64,000 bases of DNA from NCBI RefSeq assembly GCF_000282195.1, contig NZ_AKJT01000022.1, forward strand, positions 62,001-126,000, in the 5' to 3' direction. The stretch comes from Pseudomonas sp. GM18 (lineage in GTDB: Bacteria > Pseudomonadota > Gammaproteobacteria > Pseudomonadales > Pseudomonadaceae). A program made the translations under genes and the position numbers. Of the stretch, positions 8,524-15,672 are shown piece by piece (position 1 is the stretch's first letter; each line of letters begins with the position of its first letter). The notes below the pieces were generated by a model, which searched no databases, had not been told where the DNA came from, and saw nothing but the letters and a program-made list of their open reading frames with translations.

Positions 8524-9732
8524 ATGCACAGACGTCACTTGCTCAACCTGATTCTGGCCAGCGCGGCTTTCGCGTTACCTTTTGGTGTGTCGGCCACGCA
8601 AATTCGCAATGCACGACTGTGGCGTTCGGACGACAAGCTGCGACTGGTGTTCGATCTGAGCGGGCCGGTGCAGTACAAAACCTTTTCCCTGAGTGCTCCG
8701 GAGCGGCTGATCATCGATCTGAGTGGCGCCAACCTCAGTGGCGACTTCAGTCAGTTGGTGCTCGACAACTCGGTGATTCGCGCGATCCGTTCCGGGCATT
8801 TAGGTCAGGGCGATACGCGGATCGTCCTCGACCTCAGCAGCCCGGTGCAGCTCAACAGTTTCCTGCTGCCACCACAGGATGGGCAGGGGCACCGATTGGT
8901 GTTCGATCTGAAGGCTTCGGCACCGCTACAAATCGCGACGGCGCCGTCGGAAAAACACGAACCCGTCACAGGCAAGACTCACCCCAAGCGCGACATCATC
9001 GTGGTGGTCGACCCTGGTCACGGCGGCAAAGACCCAGGCGCGGTCGGCGCCAAAGGCGAGCGGGAAAAAGACGTAGTGCTATCGATCGCCCAACTGTTGG
9101 CCAAGCGGCTGAAGCGCGAAAAGGGCTTCGACGTGAAGCTGGTGCGCAACGACGACTTTTTCGTCCCACTGCGCAAGCGCGTGGAGATTGCCCGCAAGCA
9201 CAAGGCCGACATGTTCATCTCGGTCCATGCAGACGCTGCGCCGCGTCTCACTGCTTCAGGTGCGTCGGTGTACTGCCTGTCCGAAGGCGGCGCGACCTCG
9301 GCCACGGCGCGCTTCATGGCGCAACGGGAGAATGGAGCGGACCTGTTGGGCGCCACCAGCCTGCTCAATCTCAAGGACAAGGATCCGATGCTCGCCGGGG
9401 TGATTCTCGACATGTCGATGAACGCCACTATCGCCGCCAGTTTGCAGTTGGGCAATACGGTGCTTGGCAGCCTGGCGGGCATTACCACGCTGCATCAGAA
9501 GCGTGTGGAGCAGGCGGGATTTGCGGTGTTGAAGTCGCCGGATGTGCCGTCGATTCTGGTGGAAACCGGCTTCATCTCGAACGCCCGCGACAGCCAGCGA
9601 TTGGTTACCGCGCGGCATCAGCAGGCCGTGGCTGACGGATTGTTCGAGGGTTTGCAGCGTTATTTCCAGAAGAATCCGCCGATGAACAGCTACATCGCCT
9701 GGCAGCAGGAGCAGAAGAAGGCGCAGGTCTAG
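8524..9732 (+). CDS. N-acetylmuramoyl-L-alanine amidase (AmiC type), Zur-controlled
   Basis: 402 aa. Cleaves the amide between MurNAc and the stem peptide during daughter-cell separation. Signal peptide residues 1-24, AMIN domain about 27-130 (septal targeting), Amidase_3 domain about 157-385. Zinc ligands His166 (DPGHGG), Glu179 (AKGER) and His235 (SVHADA) and the catalytic Glu of LVETGFIS are all present; there is no LysM domain. Position 41 bases after the Zur box makes it the first rightward target. An additional amidase in Zur islands is a known Pseudomonas feature. Its stop shares CTAG with the convergent gene. Confidence 0.94.
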   Translation: MHRRHLLNLILASAAFALPFGVSATQIRNARLWRSDDKLRLVFDLSGPVQYKTFSLSAPERLIIDLSGANLSGDFSQLVLDNSVIRAIRSGHLGQGDTRIVLDLSSPVQLNSFLLPPQDGQGHRLVFDLKASAPLQIATAPSEKHEPVTGKTHPKRDIIVVVDPGHGGKDPGAVGAKGEREKDVVLSIAQLLAKRLKREKGFDVKLVRNDDFFVPLRKRVEIARKHKADMFISVHADAAPRLTASGASVYCLSEGGATSATARFMAQRENGADLLGATSLLNLKDKDPMLAGVILDMSMNATIAASLQLGNTVLGSLAGITTLHQKRVEQAGFAVLKSPDVPSILVETGFISNARDSQRLVTARHQQAVADGLFEGLQRYFQKNPPMNSYIAWQQEQKKAQV

Positions 9733-10106
9733 CAACCGGTCATCCGGCTACAGGTGAACTTCGCGCTGCTGCCCCCGGAGCTGGAGAACCGATTGATGGT
9801 TGTCCAGCCAACCCGACGGTTGTAGCCGACCCAGGCTTCGCCATCGGACGCGATGCCGGTAAAGAACGTCAGTTGCCCGTAGCGGCTATTGGTCTGCGCC
9901 CAATGGCGTTTACCGGCCACTTCAAAGCCACGCAAGTAGATCGTGCTACCGACGGTGTTAACGCTGTAGGCATTGCCGTCGGCATCCACGCAGGCCAGCA
10001 GATTGGCGCTGCGGGTGCATTTGGCCAGGCTGGGGATCTGTCCCCAGGCATCGACCGCGACCAGCAGCGAAAGGCTCAACAGCGAGAATCTCAGGGCGTT
10101 TCCCAT
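9729..10106 (-). CDS. Small secreted protein with four cysteines, unknown function
   Basis: 125 aa from ATG 10106 (GAGA seven bases upstream); a TTG four codons earlier is possible. Signal peptide to about residue 22 (LSLLVAVDAWG). The mature part has two N-terminal and two C-terminal Cys (KCTRSANLLACVDADG, KFTCSRMTGC) around an aromatic-rich middle (YLRGFEVAGKRHW, AWVGYNRRVGW). No family is recognised. It lies inside the zinc island, convergent to the amidase (stops overlap in CTAG) and 79 bases from the second Zur box, which could also repress it because that box lies upstream of this gene too. Confidence 0.75.
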   Translation of the reverse strand: MGNALRFSLLSLSLLVAVDAWGQIPSLAKCTRSANLLACVDADGNAYSVNTVGSTIYLRGFEVAGKRHWAQTNSRYGQLTFFTGIASDGEAWVGYNRRVGWTTINRFSSSGGSSAKFTCSRMTGC

Positions 10107-10185
10107 GGCATTTCTCAAGGGGCGGACGGGTTAAAGCATCGTGCCCTTTGTCGTGATGAGCAAGAGGGGAGTGGTTCGATTGTGT

Positions 10186-10200
10186 TGTTATACTATAACA
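10186..10200. promoter_or_regulatory. Zur operator upstream of the COG0523 gene
   Basis: TGTTATACTATAACA, a perfect 7-1-7 palindrome differing from the first Zur box only at the central base. It is 48 bases before the COG0523 start and 79 bases before the divergent small secreted protein, so it may serve both. Confidence 0.93.
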
Positions 10201-10248
10201 TAAACTAAGCCCGACATTGCGACCGGGCATCCCTGTGAGGAATACCTG

Positions 10249-11457
10249 ATGCCCAATCGTCTCCCCGTGACCGTCCTGTCGGGCTTTCTCGGCGCCGGAA
10301 AAAGTACACTGCTCAATTACGTACTACGTAATCGCGATAATCTGCGGGTCGCAGTGATCGTCAACGACATGAGCGAGATCAATATCGATGGTAGTGAAGT
10401 TCAACGCGATGTCAGCCTGAACCGTGCCGAAGAAAAACTCGTGGAAATGAGCAACGGCTGCATTTGCTGCACCTTGCGTGAAGATTTGCTCGAAGAAGTC
10501 AGCAAACTCGCCAAGGACGGTCGTTTCGATTACCTGCTGATCGAGTCCACCGGCATTTCCGAGCCGCTGCCCGTGGCGGAAACCTTCACGTTTCGCGATG
10601 AAGAAGGGCAGAGCCTGGCCGATATTGCGCGGCTCGACACCATGGTCACCGTGGTCGACGGCATGAACTTCCTGCTCGACTACCAGGCCGCTGAAAGTCT
10701 TGCTTCCCGTGGTGAAACCCTGGGCGAGGAGGATGAACGCTCGATCACTGACCTGTTGATCGAGCAGATCGAATTCGCCGACGTGATCCTGATCAGCAAG
10801 ATCGATTTGATCAGTAGCCGCGAGCGCCAGGAGTTGATCGCGATCCTCGAACGGCTCAATTCCCAGGCCGAAATCATTCCGATGGTCATGGGTGAAGTAC
10901 CGCTCACGAAAATTCTCAATACCGGGCGTTTCGACTTTGAGAAGGCCGCTCAGGCGCCGGGATGGTTACAGGAACTGCGCGGTGAACATGTACCGGAAAC
11001 CGAGGAGTACGGCATTGCCTCCACGGCCTATCGGGCGCGGCGACCGTTTCATCCGCAGCGCTTTTTCAGCTTCATCGACCGCCCGTGGGTGAACGGCAAA
11101 CTGCTGCGATCCAAGGGTTTTTTCTGGTTGGCCAGTAAACACATGGATGCCGGCAGTTGGTCCCAGGCCGGCGGCTTGATGCGCCACGGGTTTGCTGGGC
11201 GCTGGTGGCGTTTCGTGCCGAAAAACCAGTGGCCGCAAGACGAAGAAAGCACCGCCGGGATCATGGAAAACTGGACGGCCGCCACCGGCGATTGCCGCCA
11301 GGAACTGGTGTTCATCGGCCAGAACATCGACTTTGCGCAACTCACCGCCGAACTCGATAACTGCCTGCTGACGGATGATGAAATGGCCTTGGGCGTCGAG
11401 GGTTGGCGGTTGTTGCCCGATCCGTTCGGTCCCTGGCACGAAGAGGCGGCTGCTTGA
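10249..11457 (+). CDS. zigA: COG0523 GTPase, zinc metallochaperone (ZigA/YciC type)
   Basis: 402 aa, G3E-family GTPase with CobW C-terminal domain. P-loop GFLGAGKST (residues 12-20), the metal-binding CxCC motif GCICC (71-74), ESTGISEP as Walker B region and the SKID guanine-specificity motif (ISKIDL) are visible. Members under Zur control deliver scarce zinc to client enzymes. It lies directly behind a perfect Zur box and overlaps the next gene by one base (TGATG), so both are co-expressed. The symbol follows the Acinetobacter homologue; P. aeruginosa has the same gene in the same island. Confidence 0.93.
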   Translation: MPNRLPVTVLSGFLGAGKSTLLNYVLRNRDNLRVAVIVNDMSEINIDGSEVQRDVSLNRAEEKLVEMSNGCICCTLREDLLEEVSKLAKDGRFDYLLIESTGISEPLPVAETFTFRDEEGQSLADIARLDTMVTVVDGMNFLLDYQAAESLASRGETLGEEDERSITDLLIEQIEFADVILISKIDLISSRERQELIAILERLNSQAEIIPMVMGEVPLTKILNTGRFDFEKAAQAPGWLQELRGEHVPETEEYGIASTAYRARRPFHPQRFFSFIDRPWVNGKLLRSKGFFWLASKHMDAGSWSQAGGLMRHGFAGRWWRFVPKNQWPQDEESTAGIMENWTAATGDCRQELVFIGQNIDFAQLTAELDNCLLTDDEMALGVEGWRLLPDPFGPWHEEAAA

Positions 11458-12107
11458 TGCTGGCGCCTAGTCTGAAGCTGCGACCGGTCATTGCTCAGGT
11501 TCAAGGTGAAACGCCAAAGGTGCTGACCGGGATTCTGGACGACGGTGTGAACCTCGCCCTTTGGCAACGCCAACTGCCGGCGCACATTGCCGATTTCGGT
11601 CGCTTGCTGTTGTCCCTGAACGAGCCGCTGGCTGAGTCGCTGTCCCTTGAAATGGCCAGTGATGACGCTGAACCCAACCTCCACGGCTTAGCCTCAGGCT
11701 TCAGCGACCTTGAAGGTTACGAAGGCTTTATCGCCGACGTTTCCTGGCTGGTCAGCGCGTTCGCCTGCCTGTTGGGCGCCCAGCGCATTGGCCTGCGCCT
11801 GCGGGTTCTGGACAAGGCCATGTGCCCGCGTTTCCATGTCGATCATGTGCCGGTGCGGTTGATCACCACCTACGCAGGCATCGGCAGCCAATGGCTGAAA
11901 GAGGGGGCGATGGATCGCTGTCAATTAGGCAAACCTGACGCCGAACCCCAGGATGATTCGCTGATCCAGCAAATCACCAGTGGCGAAGTGGCGATGCTCA
12001 AAGGAGAGAAGTGGCACGGCAACGAAGGTTTCGGTCTGATTCACCGTTCGCCGCAGCCGGCACCGGGGGAGCGTCGTTTGATCCTGACCCTCGATTGGCT
12101 GAGCTAG
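11457..12107 (+). CDS. DUF1826 family protein
   Basis: 216 aa from the ATG overlapping the zigA stop. DUF1826 has no established activity. The conserved heart is CPRFHVDHVPVRLITTYAG near residues 121-139 followed by GSQWL, then KGEKWHGNEGFGLIHRSP, rich in His and Asp as in a metal site. Co-expression with the COG0523 GTPase suggests a client or partner of zinc delivery; this is inference. No signal peptide or membrane segment, so cytoplasmic. Confidence 0.82.
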   Translation: MLAPSLKLRPVIAQVQGETPKVLTGILDDGVNLALWQRQLPAHIADFGRLLLSLNEPLAESLSLEMASDDAEPNLHGLASGFSDLEGYEGFIADVSWLVSAFACLLGAQRIGLRLRVLDKAMCPRFHVDHVPVRLITTYAGIGSQWLKEGAMDRCQLGKPDAEPQDDSLIQQITSGEVAMLKGEKWHGNEGFGLIHRSPQPAPGERRLILTLDWLS

Positions 12108-12111
12108 CGGC

Positions 12112-12468
12112 TCAAGGTTTGAGCCAGGTTCCCTGGCTCTGGGCTTCGCAAAACGGCTTCAGATACGCCGCATCGGTGACCACGCCGTAATAGTGAATAT
12201 CCTGCCGGTAAGGCATATTGGCGACTTGGGCGTTGCTGCACACCCCGAACGCGCCGGCGGGGCACTGGTTGACGTACTGCACCTCGACTTTCTGCCCGGC
12301 CAGATTCGGCTGGCAGAAGCCGTCGGCGAACAGTTTTTCCGGGATGTTGCGGTTCTGCTGGCAGACCTTCACGTCCAGCCGCGCAGCCGTACTATGTACC
12401 ACGCAGGCCTGGGCCAGCGCTTCACCCGACGTGAGTGCCAGAAGCAACGACCATCCCATCAACCGCAT
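12112..12468 (-). CDS. Small secreted protein with six cysteines, unknown function
   Basis: 118 aa. Strong AGGAGG seven bases before the ATG supports the call. Signal peptide residues 1-19 (GWSLLLALTSGEALAQA), then six Cys (QACVV, VKVCQQ, DGFCQPN, NQCPAG, GVCSNA, KPFCEAQ), enough for three disulfides. No domain is recognised. It sits on the opposite strand between the DUF1826 gene and the second COG0523 gene; its start codon is only 27 bases from that gene's start, so a shared regulatory region is compressed into that gap. Confidence 0.8.
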   Translation of the reverse strand: MRLMGWSLLLALTSGEALAQACVVHSTAARLDVKVCQQNRNIPEKLFADGFCQPNLAGQKVEVQYVNQCPAGAFGVCSNAQVANMPYRQDIHYYGVVTDAAYLKPFCEAQSQGTWLKP

Positions 12469-12495
12469 CCTTTACCTCCTCAGAAAACCTCGACC

Positions 12496-13461
12496 ATGTT
12501 GCAGAACATTCCCACCCACGTCATCGCCGGCCCGCTGGGTGCCGGCAAGACCAGCCTGATCAAGCACCTGCTGGCGCAGCGGCCGGCCGGTGAGCGCTGG
12601 GCGGTGCTGATCAACGAATTCGGCCAGATCGGCCTGGATGCTGCGCTGCTGACCCAGGACGCCGATGGTATCGCACTGGGGGAAGTGGCCGGGGGGTGTT
12701 TGTGTTGCGTCAATGGTGCGCCGTTTCAGATCGGCCTCGGGCGGTTGCTGCGCAAGGCACGACCGGATCGACTGTTCATCGAGCCTTCCGGGCTGGGGCA
12801 TCCGGCGCAGTTGCTCAGGCAATTGAGCGAGGCGCCGTGGCAAGGCGTCCTGGCGGTGCAGCCTTGCGTACTGGTGCTGGACGCCCGGGCACTCGCGGCC
12901 GGAAAACCGCTGCCAGCGGCGCAACAGCAAGCCTTGGACAGTGCCGGGTTGCTGTTGCTGAACAAGGCAGAAGGCCTCGACGACGGTGATCGCCAGCGAG
13001 TTGTCGCACAGTTGCCGCCGCGTCCTTTGTACTGGACGCAGCAAGCTGTCTTGCCGCTGAGCGAGTTACCGGGCCTCAAGGCTCAGGCCGTCGTGGGTGT
13101 GGATAACTTTATCGTCCCCAAGGGATTGGCGCAGATGCCGGCCATCTGGACCGACCCCGCGCAGCCGATTTGCTTGAGTCAGGCGCAAGAGGGGGGCTGG
13201 AGCGTCGGCTGGCGCTGGCATCCGAGTCAGACGTTCGATGCCGTGCTTGTCGGACAGTGGCTTGAGAACCTTGAATGGTTGCGGGCGAAGCTGGTTATCC
13301 ACAGCGTCGAGGGTTGGGTGTCGGCCAACGCGTTGGATAACTCGTTACTGGATTGGCAGCCCAGCGAATGGCGGCGGGATTCGCGCATCGAGCTGATTTT
13401 CAGTGAGCCCCAGGTTGTTGAGTCGCTGCAAAGAGATCTGGCCGACTGCCGGTCGGGGTGA
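12496..13461 (+). CDS. Second COG0523 GTPase, short form
   Basis: 321 aa, clearly divergent from the ZigA-like copy. P-loop GPLGAGKTS (residues 12-20), CxCC motif GGCLCC (Cys68, 70, 71), IEPSGLGHP Walker B region and LLLNKAEG in place of the NKxD motif. The C-terminal half is shorter than in the first copy. Start at ATG 12496 (MLQNIPTHVIAG); the frame stays open upstream but that part is antisense to the secreted protein gene. No Shine-Dalgarno sequence is obvious, and no Zur box is seen directly before it, so its control is unclear. Two exact DnaA-box sequences occur inside it (13098-13106 and 13295-13303). Confidence 0.9.
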   Translation: MLQNIPTHVIAGPLGAGKTSLIKHLLAQRPAGERWAVLINEFGQIGLDAALLTQDADGIALGEVAGGCLCCVNGAPFQIGLGRLLRKARPDRLFIEPSGLGHPAQLLRQLSEAPWQGVLAVQPCVLVLDARALAAGKPLPAAQQQALDSAGLLLLNKAEGLDDGDRQRVVAQLPPRPLYWTQQAVLPLSELPGLKAQAVVGVDNFIVPKGLAQMPAIWTDPAQPICLSQAQEGGWSVGWRWHPSQTFDAVLVGQWLENLEWLRAKLVIHSVEGWVSANALDNSLLDWQPSEWRRDSRIELIFSEPQVVESLQRDLADCRSG

Positions 13462-13498
13462 AGATCAAAAAATCACAGGCTGCGATCTTTTGATCTTC
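13460..13498. terminator. Inverted repeat acting as terminator between convergent genes
   Basis: GAAGATCAAAA (13460-13470) pairs with TTTTGATCTTC (13488-13498). The loop contains AGGCTGCGATC, a fragment of the dispersed palindromic repeat found elsewhere in the window. T-runs on both strands allow bidirectional termination. Confidence 0.65.
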
Positions 13499-13910
13499 AA
13501 GGACGCCACTTGGTGTGTTCTTGCCGCCACTGGCTCAATTCAATCACCTCGGCGCTGGGTTTTGCGACTTCGACCACCGGCGGTGTGTCGTCGAACGGCA
13601 TCGGGTAGGGCGCGAGCTCGATCTGTGCGCTATGGGCGCCGAACTGGGTGATGGTGCCGGTGTGGCGGGTTTCGCCGGTCACGGTGAATTCGAAGTTATA
13701 CACACGGGCCAGGCGCCGACGGCCGTTGGCGTCTTTAATGAAAGCGATCTTTTTCAAGGCCACGTTGCCGTCCAGCAGCTCGATCCGCAGCTTGGCGCAA
13801 TGCTGCTGAACCCGCTCCAGTGCGCGTTCGCGCAAGCCGTGGTTGTGCCACAGCCACGCGCCACCGGTGGCGAGCAGCATCAGCACGAAGATATTTCCTA
13901 GAGTCAGCAT
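13497..13910 (-). CDS. DUF3301 family membrane-anchored protein
   Basis: 137 aa from ATG 13910 (GGAG nine bases upstream). One N-terminal transmembrane helix (LGNIFVLMLLATGGAWLW) followed by RERALERVQQHCAKLRIELLDGNVAL, the pattern of DUF3301: a Cys and a hydrophilic domain predicted to sit in the cytoplasm. Function unknown. The stop overlaps the hairpin that separates it from the second COG0523 gene. Confidence 0.82.
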   Translation of the reverse strand: MLTLGNIFVLMLLATGGAWLWHNHGLRERALERVQQHCAKLRIELLDGNVALKKIAFIKDANGRRRLARVYNFEFTVTGETRHTGTITQFGAHSAQIELAPYPMPFDDTPPVVEVAKPSAEVIELSQWRQEHTKWRP

Positions 13911-14030
13911 CAACAGGGTGCTCCAACAAGATAGTGCCAGCTTAACTGCGTCTCTGGTCTGTCGTACAGGCTGCGTTTAGTCGCATACTGCGCGGCTAGA
14001 ATTTCAATCGGTTTATGGAAAACTCACCGC

Positions 14031-14903
14031 ATGAAACGTACGCCCCATCTGCTCGCCATCCAGTCCCATGTGGTGTTCGGACACGCTGGCAACAGCGCCG
14101 CGGTTTTCCCGATACAGCGGGTCGGGGTGAACGTCTGGCCGCTCAATACCGTGCAGTTCTCCAACCACACGCAATATGGCCAGTGGGCCGGGGAAGTGCT
14201 GGCCCCGCATCAGATTCCGGAATTGGTGGAAGGGATCGCGGCGATTGGCGAACTGGGCAACTGCGATGCCGTGTTGTCCGGCTACCTCGGCAGCGCGGCC
14301 CAGGGCCGGGCAATTCTGGCGGGGGTGGAGCGAATCAAATCGATCAATCCCAAAGCCTTATACCTCTGCGATCCGGTGATGGGCCATCCGGAGAAGGGCT
14401 GCAGCGTTCCAGCCGAAGTCAGCGATTTCCTGCTGGAAGAGGCAGCGGCAATAGCCGACTTCATGTGCCCGAATCAGCTGGAGCTGAACAGCTTCTCGGG
14501 GCGCAAGGCGCAGTCACTGTTCGATTGCCTGGCCATGGCGCGAGCACTGCTGGCGCGCGGTCCGAAGGCGGTGCTGGTCAAGCATCTCGACTACCCCGGC
14601 AAACTGGAGGATGGTTTTGAGATGTTACTGGTGACCGCTGAAGGCAGCTGGCATTTGCGTCGGCCGCTGCTGGCGTTTCCGCGTCAGCCGGTGGGCGTTG
14701 GCGATCTGACTTCCGGGCTGTTCCTGGCGCGCGTGCTGCTGGGTGACAGTCTGGTGAGCGCCTTCGAGTTCACCGCGGCGGCGGTGCATGAAGTGCTGCT
14801 GGAAACCCAGGCTTGCGCCAGCTACGAGCTGGAACTGGTGCGAGCTCAGGACCGGATCGCCCATCCCCGGGTGCGGTTCGAGGCGGTAGCGATCAGTTTG
14901 TAA
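14031..14903 (+). CDS. pdxY: Pyridoxal kinase PdxY
   Basis: 290 aa, ribokinase-like fold. Phosphorylates pyridoxal to pyridoxal 5'-phosphate in the salvage pathway. Landmarks are the N-terminal [33 protein letters not shown] and the anion-hole motif [11 protein letters not shown], whose Asp is the catalytic base. Length is normal for PdxY. It stands alone between an antisense DUF3301 gene and the convergent thioesterase, ending at a strong dispersed palindrome. Confidence 0.96.
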   Translation: MKRTPHLLAIQSHVVFGHAGNSAAVFPIQRVGVNVWPLNTVQFSNHTQYGQWAGEVLAPHQIPELVEGIAAIGELGNCDAVLSGYLGSAAQGRAILAGVERIKSINPKALYLCDPVMGHPEKGCSVPAEVSDFLLEEAAAIADFMCPNQLELNSFSGRKAQSLFDCLAMARALLARGPKAVLVKHLDYPGKLEDGFEMLLVTAEGSWHLRRPLLAFPRQPVGVGDLTSGLFLARVLLGDSLVSAFEFTAAAVHEVLLETQACASYELELVRAQDRIAHPRVRFEAVAISL

Positions 14904-14917
14904 CGGTGTGGCGGTAG

Positions 14918-14981
14918 AAAAGATCGCAGCCTTCGGCAGCTCCTACGCGCCTGTGGGCGCTGCCGCAGGCTGCGATCTTTT
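14918..14981. repeat. Dispersed palindromic repeat, complete copy 1
   Basis: AAAAGATCGCAGCCTTCGGC... mirrored by ...GCCGCAGGCTGCGATCTTTT with CTCCTACGCGCCTGTGGGCG in the centre. Similar elements occur at 25916-25981, 55024-55104 and 60575-60648, with fragments at 13460-13498 and 33083-33101. It lies between convergent pdxY and thioesterase genes and can fold as a bidirectional terminator. Confidence 0.85.
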
Positions 14982-14984
14982 GCT

Positions 14985-15467
14985 TCAGGCGTCGCCCTTG
15001 ATTTCCTGATAGCGCTTTTCCAATTCCTGACGAATCTGCCGACGCTGCTGGGCCTGCATGTACCGACGCTTGTCTTCGCTGTTCTGCGGTTGCAGCGGCG
15101 GGACGGAGGCCGGTTTGCGCTGGTCATCCACCGCGACCATGGTGAAGAAGCAGCTGTTGGTGTGGCGCACCGAGCGCTCGCGAATGTTCTCGGTCACGAC
15201 CTTGATACCTACTTCCATCGAGGTATTACCGGTGTAGTTGACCGAGGCCAGAAAGGTCACCAGTTCGCCGACATGAATCGGCTCGCGGAAGATCACCTGA
15301 TCCACCGACAAGGTCACTACGTAACGGCCGGCATACCGGCTGGCGCAAGCGTAGGCCACTTCATCGAGGTATTTGAGCAGGGTGCCACCGTGGACATTGC
15401 CAGAGAAGTTGGCCATGTCGGGGGTCATCAATACCGTCATCGACAGCTGGGCGTTTCCGGGTTCCAT
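14985..15467 (-). CDS. Acyl-CoA thioesterase (hotdog fold)
   Basis: 160 aa. Hydrolyses acyl-CoA. The family helix motif NFSGNVHGGTLLKYLDEVAYACASRYAG (residues 20-47) holds the catalytic Asp, followed by VTLSVDQVIFREPIHVGELV typical of the YciA/BACH group. The C-terminal tail (residues 125-160) is highly charged with an RRYMQAQQRRQIRQELEKRYQ helix not needed for catalysis. Substrate length cannot be told. Confidence 0.88.
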   Translation of the reverse strand: MEPGNAQLSMTVLMTPDMANFSGNVHGGTLLKYLDEVAYACASRYAGRYVVTLSVDQVIFREPIHVGELVTFLASVNYTGNTSMEVGIKVVTENIRERSVRHTNSCFFTMVAVDDQRKPASVPPLQPQNSEDKRRYMQAQQRRQIRQELEKRYQEIKGDA

Positions 15468-15672
15468 AACGTACTCACGGGTTCAAGGCAGGATTTCGGG
15501 GGTACACCTCTGTGGGTGCTTGTCGGTGTTTTTCAAACCAACAGTTATCGGGACGCCGGGCGGGGAGGCGCCGTCACGCCCGAAGCGATCTGTTTCCATA
15601 TATTGCACCGTCTTTGCGCCGGAAGTCGCGGTGTTACCCTTCAAAAGCCCACCCCCGACGGAGCCACACACC

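Noticed and set aside
12193..12495. N-terminal extension of the second COG0523 protein
   Set aside because: It is antisense to the secreted six-Cys gene, which has its own AGGAGG and signal peptide; the P-loop is at the expected place when starting at 12496.
15373..15672. N-terminal extension of the CPA2 antiporter by 100 residues
   Set aside because: The segment overlaps the thioesterase gene antisense and has no membrane helices; ATG 15673 has a suitable CGGAG.
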